A stretch of DNA of 48,112 nt. It comes from a virus. The stretch is from positions 1 through 48,112 of the IMG/VR virus record IMGVR_UViG_3300042691_031827, one strand, 5' to 3'. A program made the position numbers and the translations under genes. The first letter of the stretch is position 1; each line of letters opens with the position of its first letter. Below are positions 28,370 to 36,295 of the stretch, piece after piece. The notes beneath the pieces were generated by a model. It worked only from the letters and a program-made list of their open reading frames with translations, did not search any database and was not told where the DNA came from.

Positions 28370-28799
28370 ATTTAAATCCTTCACAAATACCTAGGGGTGT
28401 TTTCCAGCATATATCGTATATATCATATAATTCTTTTGAAGAAGTTATAATATCTAAATTGTCTTGATTGTATAACGATAGCCATTCTGAATATGTAGTT
28501 TGTGTATTATTTTGCCATGGAATATTGTTGGCAAATAGTATTCTTTTGCTAATATTGGGAAATTTATTAGTAACTATAATACTAGGTAAATCGAATATTA
28601 TCAAAGTTCCCTTTACAAACTGAGATTGACTTAAATGCAATATTGGTAAATTGTATGTGTTTATTTTTTCGGAGTAACTGTTAAAAATTACTATTTGATT
28701 ATTTGGATAGTTATTTTCAAACTCTTTTATTGTCTGTAGAATATCGTCATAAACTTTATCATTATTCATCTTTAATAGAACAAAGCCAATATCTGTCAT
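28341..28799 (-). CDS. Unknown protein at the end of the sugar cassette
   Basis: This 152-residue protein overlaps the upstream gene by 4 bases (ATGA) and its tail overlaps the nuclease start. It has alternating hydrophobic strands (IGFVLLKMN, NQIVIFNSY, GTLIIFDLPSIIVT) and a late SKELYDIYDICWKTP, which give a Rossmann-like impression. No catalytic motif is recognisable. Base composition is as AT-rich as its neighbours. Placement in the operon with GT-B-like genes suggests a part in the same glycan or nucleotide-sugar pathway, but this is context only. Confidence 0.5.
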   Translation of the reverse strand: MTDIGFVLLKMNNDKVYDDILQTIKEFENNYPNNQIVIFNSYSEKINTYNLPILHLSQSQFVKGTLIIFDLPSIIVTNKFPNISKRILFANNIPWQNNTQTTYSEWLSLYNQDNLDIITSSKELYDIYDICWKTPLGICEGFKYENVKKFIQ

Positions 28800-29533
28800 A
28801 CTAGGATTCTTTCTATAATAAATTGTTTGTGATCCATTATCTCAGGATGATCAGTATAAGATACATTATTTAGATCGGAAAGCTGATCTGGTCCTACAAT
28901 TATTGCTCCGCAGGCCTGGGCTTCTATAGAGTAGTCTTTTTCATAATCTAATGACAAGTAATATTTATTAGATTTTAATAATTGTGATTTTTCAATATCA
29001 TTAACTAGTCCTAAGTTCTGATGGTGTGGAGAATTAACAGCATTAAATATTTTAATTGGCAATTTTGTTTTTGGATATAAATAATTATTTAAATTATGTG
29101 GTATAAAATTATAGTTATCTAGAAAACCTATAATACAATTATTACGAATATCGCTTTGTCTATTTTTATTAAATAAATTTGTATTGATTATATATGGATT
29201 AATATTAATAATATTGTATTTATCATTAGTGTAATTGTCATTTACTATATGTGTAATATTAGTATCAGATAAAATATTAGCAGCATCATCAACGAATGTA
29301 TCATGATATAAAAAGACTTTTACAGACTCTGAAAAATCAGAAATAAATTGAATAATCTCTGTGGAGAGAAGGGCCGCAGCGAATATAATATGTGTAAAAT
29401 TATAACGATAATATATTTTATATAAATTATTATCTACATCAGTATTTATTACTGTGGTATCATCTATGTTTGAATAGATTGTATTTTTAATAAATTTTGT
29501 ATTAAAATTTTGAACTAATAATATTTTTTTCAT
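28796..29533 (-). CDS. GT-B glycosyltransferase-like protein
   Basis: This 245-residue protein joins its neighbours by 4-base ATGA overlaps at both ends. Rossmann-like openings (MKKILLVQNFN, THIIFAAALL) are followed by a C-terminal segment, YYLSLDYEKDYSIEAQACGAIIVG. This resembles the E-x7-E/A-x-x-G-x-P-x-(I/V) region of retaining GT-B glycosyltransferases, where the nucleotide-sugar is held. The usual length is 350-400 residues, so this protein is short and diverged. I infer a sugar-transferring or formerly transferring enzyme of the cassette. Whether it is active cannot be judged. Confidence 0.45.
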   Translation of the reverse strand: MKKILLVQNFNTKFIKNTIYSNIDDTTVINTDVDNNLYKIYYRYNFTHIIFAAALLSTEIIQFISDFSESVKVFLYHDTFVDDAANILSDTNITHIVNDNYTNDKYNIININPYIINTNLFNKNRQSDIRNNCIIGFLDNYNFIPHNLNNYLYPKTKLPIKIFNAVNSPHHQNLGLVNDIEKSQLLKSNKYYLSLDYEKDYSIEAQACGAIIVGPDQLSDLNNVSYTDHPEIMDHKQFIIERILV

Positions 29534-30216
29534 ATGTAATATCTGGCCTTAAGTATGTCTTTTGGTGTGTTTACTTTCATAATCATTTTTTTATCAATGT
29601 ATTCTTTTTCTATAGTAATACTATTATCGCTTATTACCTGATTTATAATTTCAAAAAGATACATTTGATTAATTGATGAGTGTTCGATAATTTTTTGTAA
29701 AACCTCTATACTTATTGTGTTTAAATAAATACATTCTGACCAACTTTCTGGTAAATCATAAAAAATATATTCTAATTTTTTAGAAGATGAACAACCTAAT
29801 TTAAATTCTTCTTTTTTTTTATTTAAGATAAATATTTTAGATTCGTTGCCAAGCATTGATTTATTCAAACATTTTTTCTTTAATATAATTCCATTATTTA
29901 GTATTAATATATTATTGGGTTTTTTGTATATGGTATCAAAAAATAATTTTATAGAATATCCTTGGTTAGTATTTTTATATTCTGAGTTATATACATAATT
30001 TACATTATTTGAGTATTTATCATTTAATAAAAACGATATTTTTTCGTGTTCAAATCCAGAACAAACAGTGATTTTAATATTTTTATCTATATCTAGTAGT
30101 GAGTTTATCTGATATTCAAGTACAGAAATTTTTTTTTTAATTTGCAATAAGGCTTTTGATCCTAGTGATTTCATTCCTTTTGTAATTTCTGGTACTAATA
30201 TCAAACCATGAATCAT
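29530..30216 (-). CDS. Sugar/choline-type nucleotidyltransferase-like, degenerate
   Basis: This 228-residue protein opens with LILVPEITKGMKSLGSKALL, which lines up with the L-A-A-G-x-G-S-R-M-x-(4-9)-K-A-L-L signature of sugar-phosphate and choline-phosphate nucleotidyltransferases. LEYQINSLL, then ITVCSGFEHEKI, follow as in those enzymes, and NTPKDILKARYYI at the end matches their usual C-terminus. The Gly-x-Gly-Thr/Ser-Arg loop has been replaced, with only the Met and the K-A-L-L part kept. The fold call is fairly good, while the catalytic state is doubtful. Family members make CDP- or NDP-activated precursors, and here it would feed the adjacent glycosyltransferases. Confidence 0.55.
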   Translation of the reverse strand: MIHGLILVPEITKGMKSLGSKALLQIKKKISVLEYQINSLLDIDKNIKITVCSGFEHEKISFLLNDKYSNNVNYVYNSEYKNTNQGYSIKLFFDTIYKKPNNILILNNGIILKKKCLNKSMLGNESKIFILNKKKEEFKLGCSSSKKLEYIFYDLPESWSECIYLNTISIEVLQKIIEHSSINQMYLFEIINQVISDNSITIEKEYIDKKMIMKVNTPKDILKARYYI

Positions 30217-30221
30217 ATTAA

Positions 30222-30653
30222 TTATATGCCTGTTCTTTCTATAGAAACTAATAAAGAAGAATCAGATGATTCGATTTGAATAATTCTAAAATTCTGATTA
30301 TTGAGTGAAACATAAATATCTTCTTCCGATATTATCGATGTAATATTTTTAATTTTAGACATTAAATCATCACCAGATATTTTCTTTTGTAAAAAATTAT
30401 TCATATATTTTTTAAGATTAATGCATTCAATATTCAACTTGCCGGATGGTTTAATTTTTTCTAGCAACACAGAAATGGTGCTTAAAAATTTAGACTTATC
30501 AATATAATTAAGGCAAGAACAAAAAATAGAATCGGCAGAATGATTAACTATAGTGTCGATTTCATTAATGTCTAAATTTATTCTATTATTACTATTTGCT
30601 ATATAATTTTTATACAATATATTGTAATTTCTACTCATAATAAAATATCTCAT
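30222..30653 (-). CDS. Truncated methyltransferase-like protein
   Basis: This is 143 residues from ATG 30653; an in-frame ATG at 30638 would shorten the overlap with the upstream gene from 23 to 8 bases. The central part, DSIFCSCLNYIDKSKFLSTI followed by LLEKIKPSGKLNIECINL, resembles the second half of class I SAM-dependent methyltransferases (type 11), where a 'LEH' region precedes L-K-P-G-G. The upstream G-x-G SAM-binding strand is missing, and the protein is well under the usual ~200-250 residues. It may be a remnant or a partner of another subunit. The call rests on one motif region. Confidence 0.45.
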   Translation of the reverse strand: MRYFIMSRNYNILYKNYIANSNNRINLDINEIDTIVNHSADSIFCSCLNYIDKSKFLSTISVLLEKIKPSGKLNIECINLKKYMNNFLQKKISGDDLMSKIKNITSIISEEDIYVSLNNQNFRIIQIESSDSSLLVSIERTGI

Positions 30654-31506
30654 TTCTTTTTATTTCAGATAAGGCTTGTACAATTTGTGTTTTAAATTTA
30701 TCATAGTCATAATCATTAATGATTTTTTGTGAGCATGCTTCTGATTCTTCTTCCGGTAATTTATTATTAATAAGTTTGTTGATCATATCCGTGGCTTCTT
30801 GGAAGTTTTCCACTTTAATAATCAAACTATTTGATAAGTGGAAATTTTTAGTTGTTACGCACGGCACTCCTGCGGCCAATGAATATAGTATATTTTCTCT
30901 GTTTCCATAGTCCATGCAAACTTTATATTTAGAAATTAATGAGATTAAATAATTTATGGAAGTATTTGGATCTATTTTTGTAATAATATCTATTCCATTA
31001 ACACTCGATGCCTTAATATTTTTATAAAATAAATCTATCTGAGGATTATTATCTAAATTAAATATTAATAAATTTTTTGTTTGATTCTTTTTTAATTCTG
31101 ATATTCTTGGTATACCATAGTCTACGATGAAAGTTTTTTTTGATTTTTTAAATCCCCAAAAATTCGCTATATCTTGACCTAAAATAATTTTATATATGTC
31201 TTTATACTTATTATGAAAAATTATTACATCTTCTTTTTTAAAAGATGCGGGAGGGGGATCGTGGATTGCTACTACAGTTTTTATATGATTTTTATCGTTG
31301 ATTATTTTTTTATCAGATACTGCTAAAATATTATTAGAAAAATACATATCATAATAATAATTTTGACATATATCGTTAGTAAAAAAACAATTTATGTTAT
31401 CTATGTCATTAATGGCAATATCAAATATTCTTGATCCTGGTTCATATAGAATATTTATTTGTGAATCTAAGACACTGTTAACTATATTTAATACTGGACT
31501 ATTCAT
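30631..31506 (-). CDS. GT-B glycosyltransferase-like protein
   Basis: This 291-residue protein overlaps its upstream neighbour by 4 bases (ATGA). The second half has NLLIFNLDNN, then YLISLISKYKVCMDYGNREN, LYSLAAGVPCVTT and a final helix. The L-x-x-L-A-A-G-V-P-C/V-V pattern is the nucleotide-sugar-binding region of GT4/GT-B enzymes. The first half is poorly conserved and has no obvious acceptor-site motif. A diverged glycosyltransferase is the best fit. The target is unknown: virion glycan, host surface polymer or modified DNA base are all possible. Confidence 0.5.
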   Translation of the reverse strand: MNSPVLNIVNSVLDSQINILYEPGSRIFDIAINDIDNINCFFTNDICQNYYYDMYFSNNILAVSDKKIINDKNHIKTVVAIHDPPPASFKKEDVIIFHNKYKDIYKIILGQDIANFWGFKKSKKTFIVDYGIPRISELKKNQTKNLLIFNLDNNPQIDLFYKNIKASSVNGIDIITKIDPNTSINYLISLISKYKVCMDYGNRENILYSLAAGVPCVTTKNFHLSNSLIIKVENFQEATDMINKLINNKLPEEESEACSQKIINDYDYDKFKTQIVQALSEIKRNEIFYYE

Positions 31507-32504
31507 ATGAGGGCGCTAATGTGTTGTTTTTTAAATGGTTGTGGTTGATCTGTACAGTTGTTATTCAATGCTTTATTTATTTTGGTATCTATAGAACCGC
31601 ATGATACTCCTAAACATTTTTTATCAGTTACTCTATTATTTCGAGTAAATTCAAAAATATAATCAGTATCATTAAAGTTTATTATTTGTTTATTTAACGA
31701 ATTACAAATTTTATAGTTCAAAGAATTAGAATTACTGTCGCCAATGTTAATAAATACCGATCCTGTATTATGAGCCGTTATTATATTTTGTAAATTACAG
31801 TCTATAGGAGCTATTATAATTCTATTGATAGCATATTTAATTTTATAAGATGAATATATTTGATTAATGTTATTAGTAATATTTTGTTTAATACTTGGAT
31901 CTATATTAAATAGATATAATATTAGGCTATACTCATCGCTACAATTAACAGAATGTTTTATAAAAGCGTGACAAAGACTATATATATTATTTATGTTATT
32001 TTGATAGTCTCCAATAAAATATAGTTTTTTAGTTATTCCAAATGGACTGACATCAAATTGAGCAAGTTGGGTGGGAGGTATGACTAAATCATAATCATAT
32101 GTGGTTAGCCTATTAGCTATTTTTGAATAGTATTCTTTATACAAGTTATATATCGTTTTATTATCTACTAATATAGTATCAAATCCAGCTAATTTTTCTA
32201 CATCATCCTCTGATAAAATTTCTTCATTATTTATTGGAATAATTATATTTTTTTTAACAGCGTTTATTTTTACGCACATATCGAGAGTAACATGCTGAAT
32301 TATAACATCATAGCTATCATATTGACCGTGCTCTGCTTTTATAATATCTTGTACTATGTCCTGATTAATTGGGTCTTTATCCAAATATATAGGTCTGGAT
32401 GATACCTTATGTTTTTTGTTTTGCAAAAGGTTCATTAATATAAACAAAGATGTGAGGCCGACCATTGATTTTTGTCTATACGGACCTATATAAAGAATAT
32501 TCAT
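31503..32504 (-). CDS. GT-B glycosyltransferase-like protein
   Basis: This 333-residue protein starts at a TAATG junction with the upstream glycosyltransferase. The start MNILYIGPYRQKSMVG resembles the Rossmann opening of GT4 enzymes (K-I-L-x-I-G-P). The C-terminal half has KLYFIGDYQNN and a helix-strand region around SVFINIGDSNSNSLNYKICN, where the sugar-nucleotide site would be, but the usual G-x-P motif is absent. The length is close to a small GT-B enzyme. It is probably a diverged glycosyltransferase acting with the adjacent enzymes, with medium confidence in the fold and low confidence in activity. Confidence 0.45.
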   Translation of the reverse strand: MNILYIGPYRQKSMVGLTSLFILMNLLQNKKHKVSSRPIYLDKDPINQDIVQDIIKAEHGQYDSYDVIIQHVTLDMCVKINAVKKNIIIPINNEEILSEDDVEKLAGFDTILVDNKTIYNLYKEYYSKIANRLTTYDYDLVIPPTQLAQFDVSPFGITKKLYFIGDYQNNINNIYSLCHAFIKHSVNCSDEYSLILYLFNIDPSIKQNITNNINQIYSSYKIKYAINRIIIAPIDCNLQNIITAHNTGSVFINIGDSNSNSLNYKICNSLNKQIINFNDTDYIFEFTRNNRVTDKKCLGVSCGSIDTKINKALNNNCTDQPQPFKKQHISALI

Positions 32505-34165
32505 TATGAGTTTCTTTTCATGTTAGAATAAGTAATAAAGTCTTCATCGAATGATACATTACTATCCTGTGCCGATTTTGCTTGATTATTATTATCTACA
32601 ATAGTTTTTAAATATTCATATACTTCTTTAAAAGTAAACGGCCCTATATTAGTTGGCCCATTCTGAATAAAGCCATAGTCCGCATTGTTCAATAGCTCCA
32701 ATATTTTTTGACTGCCGATTAGAGAAATATCTCTTAGGTTATTATTAAGCAACATCAATATGTTATCAAAATTATTAGTTATGTTACTATCCGGAATCTT
32801 GTGTATTGGCTCTAGGAAATTTGAATTATTCCAATTTGCTCTATAGCCGGAATTATCTAGTTTATCCAAATAGCTCTCCCACTTCTTTGCAATATTTGTC
32901 CAATCATAATGCTTATGGGTTAATTCGTGTATTTCAAATCTTTTCTTGTTAAGAATGGAATCTGGTTGTTTAATAAAATTAAGTATATATTGAGCCAAAT
33001 CCTCATTATCTGGATATACTCTAATAGCTTTTGTTTCTAGTTCTTTAAATTCTGATTTTATCTTAATAGGATATGCATTTAATTTATTCACAATATCACA
33101 CATCGCACTATAATTAACGGTTGCAATAGGAACACCACAAGCACCAGCCTCAACCTGTGGCATCCCGAATCCCTCACATATAGAATATTGTACATATAAA
33201 TCAAACATATTATATATATCACTTAAAGATTCTGATGTTACTCCGTCAGTAACAGATGGTAAATTACATGTCTTGTTATGACATTTTGTGCAGATTTTGT
33301 TTGGTCCTTGAAACTTGGAACTGGTCACGTCCTTGCATGTTCTGCATAAATATGTAAATAATACCTTATTAGCTAATCCGGATTGTCTTAGTAGTTCTGG
33401 AATGTCCCATCCCATATCGGGATAGCTTGTGTGTAGATAAAGGAATAATTTTTTAGACAGATCGTCTTGATTATTGTCTTTGAGATTATCTAATACTTTT
33501 TTGAACGTAGTTAATAACTCTGGTATTAATTTTCTTTTTTGATTTCTCATCACAGAACCGATAATAATACTGTCCTGTGGTATACCAAAGTTTTCTCTAA
33601 TTTTATTTCTATTTTTGGGTTTAAAAACATCACAGTCAATACCAGGGGATACAGTATCTATATAATTGATTTTTCCAGACGATTGTTTATTTAGAACCTC
33701 GGCACCCCAATCCGAATACGTAAATATTGCATTCGCATTTAAAAAAGTATCAATCCATTCTTCTTGCTGAGGGCACGAGTCTACTGTTGGCATTAAAATC
33801 CAATGAAAGAATTTTCTTAAAGGAGATGTTCTTTGATATGCTGTCATCCAATAGTCTCTTATATCGATAACAACATCTGGTTTGAAATCCAACAATACTT
33901 TCTCAAATCTCCATCGGCCGAATTGATTGTCTCCTCTGGAGGCATATTCTTTATGTCTATAATCATCGTCCCTGACAGCATTGGCATAATATTTCCAATG
34001 TATATTAACATCCCTTGGATCATTAACAAATCCGTAAGATGCAAATTCTGCTATCTCATATTTTTGAGTAGCATGTAATCTTGATAATAGTTCTTTAGTG
34101 TATATACCAAAACCAGAATTAATAAAACTGGCTTCTGAACACATTAGTATTTTTAGTTTTGACAT
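32504..34165 (-). CDS. GT4-type glycosyltransferase with zinc-knuckle insertion
   Basis: This is about 553 residues from ATG 34165 (MSKLKILMCSEAS). A longer open frame starting at 34207 would translate the ssb terminator hairpin and is rejected. SGFGIYTKELLSRL matches the GT4 N-terminal loop, DTVSPGIDCDVFKP the central linker, and CEGFGMPQVEAGACGVPIAT the E-x7-E donor-sugar motif, so this is a convincing retaining GT-B enzyme. An insertion near residues 274-300 holds CRTC, CTKC and another Cys (LCRTCKD, ICTKCHNKTC), probably a zinc knuckle. About 100 extra residues follow the catalytic part. No good ribosome site precedes the start. It heads the sugar cassette and is the best-conserved enzyme in it. 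Confidence 0.78.
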   Translation of the reverse strand: MSKLKILMCSEASFINSGFGIYTKELLSRLHATQKYEIAEFASYGFVNDPRDVNIHWKYYANAVRDDDYRHKEYASRGDNQFGRWRFEKVLLDFKPDVVIDIRDYWMTAYQRTSPLRKFFHWILMPTVDSCPQQEEWIDTFLNANAIFTYSDWGAEVLNKQSSGKINYIDTVSPGIDCDVFKPKNRNKIRENFGIPQDSIIIGSVMRNQKRKLIPELLTTFKKVLDNLKDNNQDDLSKKLFLYLHTSYPDMGWDIPELLRQSGLANKVLFTYLCRTCKDVTSSKFQGPNKICTKCHNKTCNLPSVTDGVTSESLSDIYNMFDLYVQYSICEGFGMPQVEAGACGVPIATVNYSAMCDIVNKLNAYPIKIKSEFKELETKAIRVYPDNEDLAQYILNFIKQPDSILNKKRFEIHELTHKHYDWTNIAKKWESYLDKLDNSGYRANWNNSNFLEPIHKIPDSNITNNFDNILMLLNNNLRDISLIGSQKILELLNNADYGFIQNGPTNIGPFTFKEVYEYLKTIVDNNNQAKSAQDSNVSFDEDFITYSNMKRNS

Positions 34166-34168
34166 AAT

Positions 34169-34199
34169 ATAAAAACGGGGGGTGTTTTTGCCACCCCCC
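34169..34199 (-). terminator. Intrinsic terminator after ssb
   Basis: On the minus strand GGGGGGTG pairs perfectly with CACCCCCC (plus 34192-34199 and 34177-34184), an 8-bp GC-rich stem with a 7-base loop. It is followed at once by GTTTTTAT. The hairpin lies 27 bases beyond the ssb stop and about 10 bases ahead of the glycosyltransferase start codon. It would end the ssb transcript. The opposite direction lacks a T tract, so it is one-way. Confidence 0.85.
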
Positions 34200-34225
34200 A
34201 TCTTCATGGTATAAATAGTTAAAAA

Positions 34226-34597
34226 TTAGAAAGCAACAGGCTCACTGGCTTCTTGTTTAGTGTTTTTACTTAGTCTAGTAATCTTAGAAAAGTTATTTAC
34301 TCTGACCTTCAGACTGCTATGCTTAACTCCATCCTTTTCCCAAGAATCATTTCTTAATGATCCTTCGACCATTACTAAATCTCCCTTTTTAAAGGATTCT
34401 GAAATCATCTCAGCACCACTGTCCCAAGCCTCGCAATTAATAAAAGATGTAATCTTATCCTTTTCACCATTAGCCTTAGTATAATCCCTGGAAACAGCAA
34501 CTGTAAAATTAACTACAGAGGTTTGTTTGCCTCCAGTATTCACTGTTCTTAGTTCTGGATCTCTAGCAAGATTACCTTTTAGCAAAGTTATATTCAT
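34226..34597 (-). CDS. ssb: Single-stranded DNA-binding protein
   Basis: This is 123 residues from ATG 34597, six bases behind a perfect AAGGAG (34604-34609); an in-frame TTG at 34603 touches that site and is rejected. The protein is a single OB fold of the bacterial SSB type: MNITLLKGNLARDPELR, then VNFTVAVSRDY and the SFINCEAWDSGAE segment, then KKGDLVMVEGSLRNDSWE. It coats unwound DNA at the phage fork. The short tail ends in SEPVAF, so the acidic D-D-D-I-P-F tip that recruits partner proteins in bacteria is largely missing. A strong promoter and a terminator make this a separate transcript, suited to high expression. Confidence 0.93.
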   Translation of the reverse strand: MNITLLKGNLARDPELRTVNTGGKQTSVVNFTVAVSRDYTKANGEKDKITSFINCEAWDSGAEMISESFKKGDLVMVEGSLRNDSWEKDGVKHSSLKVRVNNFSKITRLSKNTKQEASEPVAF

Positions 34598-34633
34598 AAT
34601 CAACTCCTTGTTTATAAAAACCTCAATCTAACT

Positions 34634-34662
34634 ATTATATCCTGACCACACGTATATGTCAA
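34634..34662 (-). promoter_or_regulatory. Consensus sigma70-type promoter for ssb
   Basis: On the minus strand TTGACA (plus 34657-34662) and TATAAT (plus 34634-34639) are separated by exactly 17 bases, a perfect consensus. The -35 box overlaps the stop codon of the polymerase C-part gene. Transcription would start near 34627, giving a leader of about 30 bases with the ssb ribosome site. A perfect match in AT-rich phage DNA strongly suggests use of the host housekeeping sigma factor. Confidence 0.88.
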
Positions 34663-36284
34663 GATGACGGAATAAAACATTTTTCAACAATCAAACCATC
34701 TTTGGACTTGCTTTTATTTCCAATAAATACTAAAATATTATCGATAAATAAATGAGTCTTATATTTACTAAATGCTTCTGGAAAAAATACAACAGTATCA
34801 ACACTGCCATATTGATCTTCTATGGTTAGAAATGCCATTTCTAATCCTGGATTTTTACCTGTTTTAGTTTTTGTAATATTTATATTAGCAATTTCACCAA
34901 CAATGATAATATCATCTTTTAATAAGGATGTTTTAAAAGTTTTGCAATTACAGTTTGCTGATCCAACATCGTATATATCTAATTTTGAGCACGTTATATT
35001 TGCTCCTAATAGGCTATTCTCAGAATCTGCAAGCCATTCTATTTTATCTGTTAATGAATATGGAGGATTGCACAATAAGTATATACAATTCTCAATAGTT
35101 TCTCTTCTATTTTTAGTTAGTTTTATATTTTCTAATATATGTTTTAATGCATTAATTATATTGGCTTTGTCATTTGAGTCAATATAGTTGATAAATTCAG
35201 ATAATTCTTTTTTCGTTAATTTACTACATATATCATATTCAAATAGTAATTCTGTTCTATGTTTTTTATAATAATCAAATGCACCACAACTTATTAGAGC
35301 CTTAGTTGCTGTAGAGTTTATATTTAATAATACATGGGATAGGATTTTTAGCCAAGATATGTTATTCACATCTAGATTTTTAGTCAATTCAATTATCTTA
35401 TTATATACTGACTGTCCCACTCCTTTTATATCTGTTAATCCAAAATATATTTTTTTATCCCTAAGAATAAATAAAGGATTTAGATTTCTAAAATCAGGTA
35501 TGCTAATATTAATATCCATTTCCACAGCATTACGCACCAGCTCCTTAATCTCTTGTTGAGGATCTACCTTGTCTTTTGCAAATCTGAGGTAAGAAGCAAA
35601 AAAGATTTTTGGGAAATGAGCTTTTGCATAGGCAGACAGATAAGCGTTCATAGCATAACTAACAGAATGACTGGCATTAAATAAATATCTTTGACTTTTT
35701 TCGACCCATTCAAATATTTGCTCTGCTTCACTTGTATTAATAAGTCCTTTTTTATTGGCACCTTGTATAAATTTTTCTTTTACCTTTGCCATTTTGTCTG
35801 CTTGTTTTTTACCAATAGCCTTTCTAAGATCGTCTGCTTCTTTCAAATTAAAACCAGCCAACTCTTTGGCTATAGACATAGCCTGTTCTTGATATATCAT
35901 TTCTGAATATGTATCTTTAAGAATTGGTTCTAACGCAGGATGGAAGTAGTCTATGGACTCAAGGCCATTTTTTTTATCTATATAGTGGTTAGATACGCTT
36001 TTTCCATCTCTCATAGCTTCCAAGCATCCTGGTCTAAGAATACTAATAAGTCCAGACAATTGCTGTATATTTTGTGGTTTTAGCTTTCTGGCCATGGTTT
36101 GACCAAGTCTTGATTCTAACTGAAAACATCCCTTTGTATTACCGGACGATATTAATTCCCATGTTTTTATACACTCCAAATTAATATTTGAAATTTTTGG
36201 AGAAAACTCTACTTTTGGAAAATTAGAATTGTTTTCAATGATATTGAATCGACAACCACAGTCAAATGCAAATGTCTCTGCCAT
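34659..36284 (-). CDS. dnaE (C-part): DNA polymerase III alpha subunit, C-terminal part
   Basis: This 541-residue protein corresponds to the fingers, HhH and OB portion of DnaE. After a ~45-residue N-terminal piece with no DnaE counterpart (FAFDCGCRFNI), it has TKGCFQLESRLGQTMARKL, LISILRPGCLEAMRDG, YQEQAMSIAKELAGF and ADDLRKAIGKKQADKM. ASHSVSYAMNAYLSAYAKAHFP follows near residue 203. An OB domain lies at about 460-540 (LEMAFLTIEDQYGSVDTVVF). The catalytic aspartates are all in the other half. It must associate with the N-part to work. It follows the exonuclease by 11 bases. No intein motifs are visible at its start, so the halves probably pair non-covalently. Confidence 0.9.
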   Translation of the reverse strand: MAETFAFDCGCRFNIIENNSNFPKVEFSPKISNINLECIKTWELISSGNTKGCFQLESRLGQTMARKLKPQNIQQLSGLISILRPGCLEAMRDGKSVSNHYIDKKNGLESIDYFHPALEPILKDTYSEMIYQEQAMSIAKELAGFNLKEADDLRKAIGKKQADKMAKVKEKFIQGANKKGLINTSEAEQIFEWVEKSQRYLFNASHSVSYAMNAYLSAYAKAHFPKIFFASYLRFAKDKVDPQQEIKELVRNAVEMDINISIPDFRNLNPLFILRDKKIYFGLTDIKGVGQSVYNKIIELTKNLDVNNISWLKILSHVLLNINSTATKALISCGAFDYYKKHRTELLFEYDICSKLTKKELSEFINYIDSNDKANIINALKHILENIKLTKNRRETIENCIYLLCNPPYSLTDKIEWLADSENSLLGANITCSKLDIYDVGSANCNCKTFKTSLLKDDIIIVGEIANINITKTKTGKNPGLEMAFLTIEDQYGSVDTVVFFPEAFSKYKTHLFIDNILVFIGNKSKSKDGLIVEKCFIPSS

Positions 36285-36295
36285 TATAAATACTA

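Noticed and set aside
34166-34207. 14-residue N-terminal extension of the GT4 enzyme
   Set aside because: These codons are the ssb terminator hairpin, and the conserved Rossmann strand starts at ATG 34165.
34210-34217. T4-type late promoter match TATAAATA on the plus strand
   Set aside because: It points against ssb with no plus-strand gene behind it, and the structural genes lack the same motif upstream. An 8-base AT match is expected by chance here.
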